Source of the DNA: Lycium barbarum | Taxonomy: Eukaryota; Streptophyta; Magnoliopsida; Solanales; Solanaceae | Length of the DNA stretch: 64,000 nt | Direction: 5' to 3' | NCBI RefSeq assembly: GCF_019175385.1 | Contig: NC_083339.1 | Coordinates: 111,957,601 to 112,021,600, forward strand | Position numbers and translations under genes: made by a program | Shown here: positions 57,167-64,000 of the stretch, one piece after another | Layout of the letters: every line of letters begins with the position of its first letter | Position numbering within the stretch: the stretch's first letter is position 1 | The notes under the pieces: generated by a model | The model's database searches: none | Told to the model about the DNA's origin: nothing | Seen by the model: the letters and a program-made list of their open reading frames with translations, nothing else

Positions 57167-58654
57167 AACAGTGTTCCTTATTGGAGCAAATTAGAGCTCA
57201 GTAGTTTAATGTTGCCAAGTTTTGCAAAATTTGAGATAAGGTGTCGAAAGGAAAGGCAAGAGAGACAGTTCTTGATGATAAGGGAGTTTTGAGGATCAAG
57301 GGTCTTATATGTGTTCCACATGTGGGTGACTTGACTAGATTGATCATGGAGGAGGCTCACAGTTTGAGGTATTCTATTCATCCTGGAGCTAAAAAAATGT
57401 ATTGAGACTTGAAGCAATATTTTTGGTGGTGTAGTATAAAGAGAGATATCGACAGGATTTGTGGCTAAGAGTTTAAATTGTCAACAACTGAAGAATGTAC
57501 ACCAGAAGACGGGTAGAATTACTCAAAGGATGCCTATACCTGAGTGGAAATGGGAGGATTGCTATGGACTCTGTGGTAGGATTGCCATAGACTTTGGGGA
57601 AATTTGATGTTATTTGGGTCATTGTGGACCGTTTGATGAAGTTGGCTCATTTCATACCTATTCAAACTACTTAGAATTCAGAGAACTTAGCCAGGATATA
57701 CATCTGAGATATTTTTCGTCTACATTTTATAGCCATTTCTATCATATCGGATCGAGGCACTCAGTTTATATCGCATTTCTAGTGATCTATGTAGAAGGAG
57801 TTGGGTACTCTAGTGGAGCATAGTACAACATTTCATCCTCAGACTAGTTATCAGTCCGAACAGACTACTAAGGTCCTTGAGGATATGTTATTGGCATGTG
57901 TGATTGACTTTGGTGGTCATTGGTATGATTTCTTTCCTTTGGCGGAGTTTTCTTACAACAACAGTTACCATTCGAGCATTGAGATGACACCAAACGAGGC
58001 ATTATGCTGTCGGAGGTGTCGCTCTCCAGTTAGTTAGTTTGATGCATTTGAGTTGAGGCCTTGGGGTACATACTTGTTGAGAGATACCTTGGACAAAGTC
58101 AAGTTGATTTAAGAGAGACTTCTCATAGCTCAGAGTAGATAGAAGAGTTATGTGGACCGGAAGGTTCGTGATCTAGAGTTCACGGTGGGTGAGCGTGTTA
58201 TGTTGAAGGTTTCACCCATGAAGGGTGTGATGAGTTTTAAGAAGAAGGGCAAGTTGAGCCTTAGATACACTGGTCCATTAGAGATTGTTCAGCGTATTGG
58301 TGAAGTAGCCTATGAGTTGGCTTTGCCTCCTGGGTTGTCGGGTGTTTGCCCCGTGTTTTAGCTTAAGAAGTATCATTACGATGGTTCTCATGTGATTCAG
58401 TGGGATTCGGTGTTGCTTGGTCAGAATTTGACTTTCAAGGAGAAGCCAATTTCTATTTTGGATAGACAGATCCAAAAGTTAAGGTCCAAGAAGATTGCTT
58501 CAATAAAAGTTCAGTGAAGGCATCGTCCGGTTGAGGAGGCTACCTGGGAGGCCGAGTCAGATATGCAGATTAGATATCCTGAGCTTTATAGCGATCCAGG
58601 TATTTCTCTCATATTTCAAGTTCGAGGACGAACATATGTTTAAGTGGTGGATAA
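57167..58654 (+). pseudogene. Ty3 integrase and chromodomain fragment
   Basis: Broken frames give the H2C2 zinc region (GVLRIKGLICVPHVGDLT, EEAHSLRYSIHPGAKKMY), part of the catalytic core ([38 protein letters not shown]), then GPLEIVQRIGEVAYELALPPG and the chromodomain-like ISILDRQIQKLRSKK...EEATWEAES. Stops include 58035-58037 and several TAG/TAA. Upstream pol is cut off by the LTR at 54887-57166, which inserted here. The fragment runs into its own 3' LTR after AAGTGGTGGATAA. Confidence 0.85.
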
Positions 58655-61600
58655 TGTAACAACCCGTTAGGTCGTTTTAGTTATTTTGATTGTTTTGCCC
58701 TTATTGACCCTTTTCCTAGGTTCATTAGAGTTTATTTGATTTGTGGGGATGGGAGACGCGATTCCCGAGACATTCAAATGTGATTTGAGTGAGAAAAGGG
58801 TATTTTTAGAAGTTTATAAGTGTTAAAACTCAACATCAGGGATAAATGGGTCTTTTTGATAGTTTCGTTGATTCCTTTAGGTCCGGAACGTCGATTATGA
58901 CTTGGTTGAGTAGTTGGTTCGGTTCTCAAGGGACGCAGGGGTATTTTGGTCTTGTGGTTTTTTTTTATATATTAAAAATGACCACACCCAAGGATTTTAC
59001 CCCTCGCGGTCAGGGGCTAAGCAACACCCCAGGATAGAAATAGCAAAAAAGAAATATACGTAGATGGGGACATAAATCCGTCCTCCAATCCTATGGTGGT
59101 TCATAAGTGAGCAATCCTACTAAGGTCAGCCAACTCATCCCCAATTACTAAGGAAGCAAAACCTAGTTAACTATGCACCTAGAAGAGAGGACTCCTCTCA
59201 ATACAATAGATAACTAGGAAAGTAAATAAAGGAGACTCTCCCTTTACAAAGTAAAAGAACAAGTAAAAGAAAAGTCATATGCTTTATAGTAAGATCCGTC
59301 ATCACTGCAGCTATAACTCGAAAGCAATAAATATCCCCAAGGAAGAGAGACTAGTATGGTCTGCTCCCCATCACATAGCTCAGGCACCAGGTATGATCAA
59401 GGCGACTCTTTAATCCTCTTTGCCTTCCTCCGTCTGAAGCATGCCAACCCGAGTCTGTCTATCCGAAGATGTCCTCTGATATGCATAGGCAGATCAGGGG
59501 TGCAAGTGTAAGTGCTCATGGCAAGAAGAGTATGACTATGCTTGGACAATGCGTCTGCGACCGCATTTCCCTCTCTGAATATGTGACAGAAACATAAAGT
59601 ATGGAGCTGTCGAATAGTGTCCTAGAGTCTGGTGAAAGTATGGTGAAGATGACAAGGTGGAGTGACTCTACCCTCTATCCAATGAACCAAGAGCTCCAAA
59701 TCAACCTCCAATATGACCCCAGAATATCCATTAGCTAAGCACCAATCTAGACTAATAAATGCGGCTACTAGTTTCGCCTGATTGTTGGTGCCATCCCCCA
59801 AAGGTGCCAAAAAACCATGAATAAGATCTCCATAACAGTCCCTTAGAATACCACCTGCTCCTATCCTCCCCGGGTTGCCAATAGAGCTACCATCTGTATT
59901 GAGTTTAACAATCCCCATAACTGGTCTACTCCAACAAACTCTGATGATCTTGATCTCATGTGAACTCATATCCACTCTAGTATAGAATTCAACCCAACCA
60001 GAAGGTCAATGAACATAAGGAAATGCAATCTTCATGAACTTGTAAACATCACTCACAATATTAAACTTAACCCTCACCAAATTCAACTGTTTAGACCCAT
60101 ATTTGATAGCACATCTGTTCTTCTACAAACGCCAACAAATAAGAATAGGGAGAGAGTGGAGAAGAAGCTTATGAGGCTCACTCTTATGTTTCTGTGTCCA
60201 CCAATGCAATAGAAGAGGTCGGAGGGGTTTCAGATCATGTCTGAAGCCTATAGCTGGAGAAAAGAATTTCCAAACGGCATTAGCAAATGCACCCGAAACT
60301 AAGATATGCTGAACATCCTCAAACCCAGCAACTCTGCAACATACGCAATTAGTAGAAATATCTGGATCAAAAGCAATGACAGTGTTTGCGGTGGGAAGCT
60401 TGTTCCCCAATGCTCTCCACAACAAAAAAGGGCATTTGAAAGGGACATGAGCGAGCCAAATCTGCTTGTTAACTAAGGTTTCCTGTTTAGAACTCCTGAC
60501 TACACCCTATGCTGAATAACAAGTGAATAACCCAGAAGAATTGGCATTTTAATAGGGCTGATCAGGTTTGTCTGGCTGATAGTGGAACTGGAAAGCAAGA
60601 ATCTGGGCAACCAGTATATGTGAGAGCTGCCGCTGTAGATCAATAATCCTCCAATGGCCATGCATGTCAAGAAAGTCAGAGATAGTGGCTCTACTTGGTC
60701 TACCTATCACAGTCCTATACGGAGCAAGAGGGCCGATACCCAACCAATTGGCCTACCAGAAACTAGAACTTCTTGAATGAGTCTTCCAAAGGATGTGCTG
60801 TTCTGCCTTTTTTTTGTTGATCATGAGACTTTTCCATATTTGAGACTGACCAGTATCCCATTTTTTGGAAATCGGGTGAGACCTCTGACAATATTTGGCC
60901 AATAAGAAATCCCTCCAAAGAGATTCCTTTGTCCTGAAATTCCACCACTGTTTGAACTGAAACGATTTGCAAACATCATGTATTTTCCTGAAACCTGGTC
61001 TTGTGGTTGGAAATCTAGTTTTACGGATTTGGTGTTGGCCGGGTCAAGATGACTTAGATTGGAAATTCGAGTGTGCGAGTGAGTTTGTAAGGTGTTTTAG
61101 GAGTGGGTTGCATATTTGGTTCATGTCCGGGAGGTCTTTAATAAGTTTCGGGTGTCTGATCAAAGTTGGGAATTTCATGGTTTTTGTTGGTTCTGGTGTT
61201 TTCACACCAGCGAGTCTTGGTTCGCACCTGCGCGTGGTGGGTAGCAGGTCCAGGAAAAGGGAAAATGTCCTTGGGCCACATCTACGACGAAAGGCTAACA
61301 GGTGCGGGGCCGCGACTGTGCTTAATGGGCCGCACCTGCGGCCTAAGGTAATTTAAGTGGACCTTGCACCTGCGAGGTTTAGCCCACCGATGCTGGCCCC
61401 ATGTGCACCTTTCTCCGAACAAATTAGATATTTACTTCCCAAATTCGAGTTTGGTTCATTCATTCACATATTTGAGACTTGAGAGCTCGGTTTAAGGGGA
61501 ATTTGAGAGATTTTGCTAGATACATCCATTGGGTAAAGGATTGCATGCTAGAAATCATGAATTTATGTTGGGGAAAATTGGGGGTTTATGAGCCCTAAGT

Positions 61601-63271
61601 CTAAATTAAGGAATCTTGATTTAATCATGAAATTGATTTTGGATTGAGTTAATTTTTGGTATATAGACTCCATGATGCTTAAACTAATTTTGGGTTAAAT
61701 TTTCCGTTTTTCCCTTTTAGGCTTGGATACCTATTTCTTGGGACTTTTTGGGTTTGGATTTAAAGTATAGCAATATGGGTGTTATCAGTCTCGTATTCTT
61801 ACCTAGATACCATATTTGAACAGATTGGGTTCGTTTGGCGGCTCTAAGGAAGCACAAAGCTTCGTTCTGACTACGGGATTCTAATTTCAGGCAAGTAAGC
61901 ATCGTAGTAGGTCTAATTGGTCTAATTAAAAGGGAGTAATCTGGAAACTAAGGGGCCCCGATACTTGTGAGGTGACAAGCACTTGTATAGGTATCGGTGC
62001 CTTGTTATGGGTATTTGCGTACTTTAAATTGTATAGTCCATCTGGATGTCATACTTTGTGCACTAGCTGATAGTATAGATTGTTATGTGACTAGTGTTGG
62101 GCATGAGACCCCTTATTTATTACATCTATGCCTGTCTTATATGTGGTTAAATTTTGTCATCACTCTGAAATACTCGTTATAAAAGTGGAAAAGAGACTAA
62201 CTATTGAGTCTTTATTGTTTGGCATTGCTTACTTAATGTGTGGTTATCATATTTATGCTTTCATATGGTATCTCATGCATATTACACTTGAGGATACATA
62301 TGTTGGGTCCGAAGGGAAATGATTTCGGATGGTTGATGCGATTTTATAGGCCGATTGGTCGACTGATGTGATTGATATGAGCCTGATTGGTTTTTTGACA
62401 GTGAATGTGAGCCTAAGAACAACTTGATGATGTGATTGAGAACCAAATGTAGTTAAGAAACTCGAAGGAAAAATGGTTTCGGGTAGTATGTGGACCTCGC
62501 GAGTCCCCATGGGCCACGCTCCTTATTGAAGGAGCATGTGTGTACCGGAGATGGAGAGACCTTGCATTGCATATCACCAACATTTCTTACCTTTTTCTTG
62601 TATTTGTGTTTGTTTGTTGCGTTAAGCTGATATTGAATTCCTTGGCTGCTTGATTCAGATAATTAGACTGTACTTAAGGGTATAGATGTTATAAACTAGA
62701 CTTGTAACTTATGATTTTGCAGATTAAAGTGATTATTATGCAGTACTAACCGCAGTTAGGTGTAGGAGTAGTATTCGGAAGACCAGCTCTCGTCTCAATT
62801 TTAAGATAAGGTCGGTCGACGTTGCTGCTGAGTACATGTTGTTTCCCGTACTCAATTTACACTTGTTGCACATTTTTGTGTGCAGATTCTGTCCCTGGTA
62901 CGAGCACTGTTCGCTAGTTTGCCAGTCATTGAGAAGACCTTCTCGAGAGTTCGGGGTGAGCTACAAGCAGATCCGTAGCACCAGATTCTCTTCTATCTTT
63001 ACTGTCCTGTCATTTCATTTCAGACACTGTATTAAGTATTTCTTCAGACTTGTATCAGTATTTTAGGAAGTTCTTGTACTAGTGACACCAGTCTTGGGGG
63101 ATTGTACTTATTGCGATAGTCTATGATTATAAAAGTTTTAAAGACTTAATAATTGACTTGTATGATTTCTTTCTGCACCTATTTCTTTAAATAACTGTTT
63201 AATCGGGTTGTGAATGGTTTACTGACTCGAGTAAGTTAGTGCCTTCACAGCTTACAGATTGGGTCGTGACA
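58655..63271 (+). repeat. 3' LTR (about 2.57 kb without insertion) split by a LINE
   Basis: Starts TGTAACAACCCGTTAGGTCG after the tract AAGTGGTGGATAA and ends TTGGGTCGTGACA. The L1 at 58960-60995 and one copy of its 13-bp duplication interrupt it. Confidence 0.8.
58960..60995 (-). mobile_element. 5'-truncated L1 LINE with RNase H domain, 2,036 bp
   Basis: Flanked by a perfect 13-bp target duplication TGGTCTTGTGGTT (58947-58959 and 60996-61008), with a poly(T) at the left marking the 3' tail of a minus-strand copy. Minus-strand coding: ORF2 linker (GYWSVSNMEKS region, about 60950-60780), the RT zinc-binding domain (MLWRALGNKLPTANTV... CVCC, 60425-60123), and RNase H (KLNTDGSSIGNPGRIGAGGI, 59975-59622). 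The frame is broken between these parts. In RNase H the usual Glu of NNQAE reads Lys (NNQAKLVAAF), so a catalytic residue is missing. Endonuclease and RT are absent. Confidence 0.88.
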
Positions 63272-64000
63272 GGTAGAATATCACTTCGTGGTATTATTTT
63301 ACATTAAGAATAAGACGTCTGAATCTGAATACACATCTAAAATTTTAAGATGTCCATTAAGATTTGAATCTAAATACACATCTGAATATTAAGATTTTGT
63401 CTCTAGATCTAAACTCTGAATGATTAAGACTGTTGTTTTCAGTATCTAAAGATGGATAATTTATCCTTTTAAACATACTCAATATAAAACTCAAACTAAA
63501 AAAAAAATATAAAACTTAAATCAATTAGGAATTAAACATTATATCAATAAAATATTATAAAAATTCTCATTTCAGCAAAATAAAACTATTTTTTTGATAG
63601 AAATTAATATTGTGTACATATAAATGAATATTTTATATTTGACAAATATTTTGAATGATCTTAAATCAATATAAACAATTATTGTGACAAGATAACATGA
63701 AATTTTAAACGCTGAAAACTAGTTTTCCTTGAAAAATAGCTTGCATATGCTTTCACCCTTTTTTTGAAAAATAAAAAATTGAAACTGCATATGCATTCAT
63801 CATCCTCTCTAAACTGCATACGCCGTTCCTTATAATGCTGAAACACCTTTTTAATAATAATGCACATACATGTTAAGAATCTTGCACAAACACCAAGCCT
63901 TATATGGACGAACTATTATATTCTATATTATGCATGAATATTTTCAGAAATATTCATGTTCTTCTAGTGCTTAGTAATAATAGATCATCAAGTGGTAAAG
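63272..64000. other. AT-rich end of window, nothing recognised
   Basis: No coding region or repeat end was recognised. An ATCTGAATCTAAATACACATCT-like phrase repeats two or three times around 63315-63420. Confidence 0.35.

Noticed and set aside
1..64000. Prokaryotic defence system, CRISPR array or operon
   Set aside because: Spliced genes, plant transposons and AT-rich intergenic DNA throughout; nothing prokaryotic is present.

Overview
The window is nuclear plant DNA: AT-rich, with GT-AG introns, almost no intact genes and dense nested transposons. The host is most likely a Solanaceae species. That rests on the CBF/DREB1 protein at 27.5-28.3 kb, which begins [10 protein letters not shown] and ends in LWSY, and on the style of the repeats; the family assignment is inference. 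I see no rRNA, tRNA, CRISPR or bacterial-type features.

Only one host gene looks intact: a CBF/DREB1-type AP2 transcription factor (27487-28296, minus). Its C-terminal region carries four tandem 15-residue repeats and a duplicated 11-residue motif. Three kinds of flanking sequence around it recur elsewhere in the same orientation. A promoter-like block P lies at 2110-2285 and 28455-28625. A block M lies at 2630-2895 and 44941-45205. A block C lies at 13246-13510, 26340-26540 and 45222-45755. I read these as the scaffold of a tandem CBF gene array that transposons have pulled apart, with one gene body missing or lying left of position 1. A broken ABCG-transporter exon (7666-7957) is a second host relic.

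Layout. 0-1.5 kb: Mutator-like transposase pseudogene. 2.1-9.3 kb: CBF flank relics, a long-TIR element, a Helitron-like block and the ABCG relic. 9.3-13.2 kb: a complete hAT transposon with an uninterrupted 754-residue transposase, perfect 8-bp target duplication and AACCGG-rich ends. 13.2-26.3 kb: an old minus-strand Ty3 element, carrying a 347-bp TRIM, which is itself split by a 10,070-bp plus-strand Ty3 chromovirus (TSD ACCTA), followed by an L1 fragment. 27-29 kb: the CBF gene. 28.7-32.5 kb: four Stowaway MITEs, one split by a solo LTR that in turn carries a CACTA MITE. 33.1-43.1 kb: four abutting Helitron-like units, one carrying a MITE split by another solo LTR. 43.2-44.9 kb: a non-autonomous hAT element and a Stowaway split by an RTE-type LINE tail. 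46-51.7 kb: a broken minus-strand Tat-lineage Ty3 element with an antisense, intron-containing extra ORF. 51.9-63.3 kb: a purine-rich retroelement interior and its 3' LTR, inserted in the integrase of another Ty3 element whose own 3' LTR is split by a 5'-truncated L1 LINE. The last 0.7 kb shows nothing.

The transposon proteins other than the hAT transposase are all broken. Many of the stops look like C-to-T changes (CAG to TAG, CGA to TGA, TGG to TAG), as expected for decay of methylated repeats.
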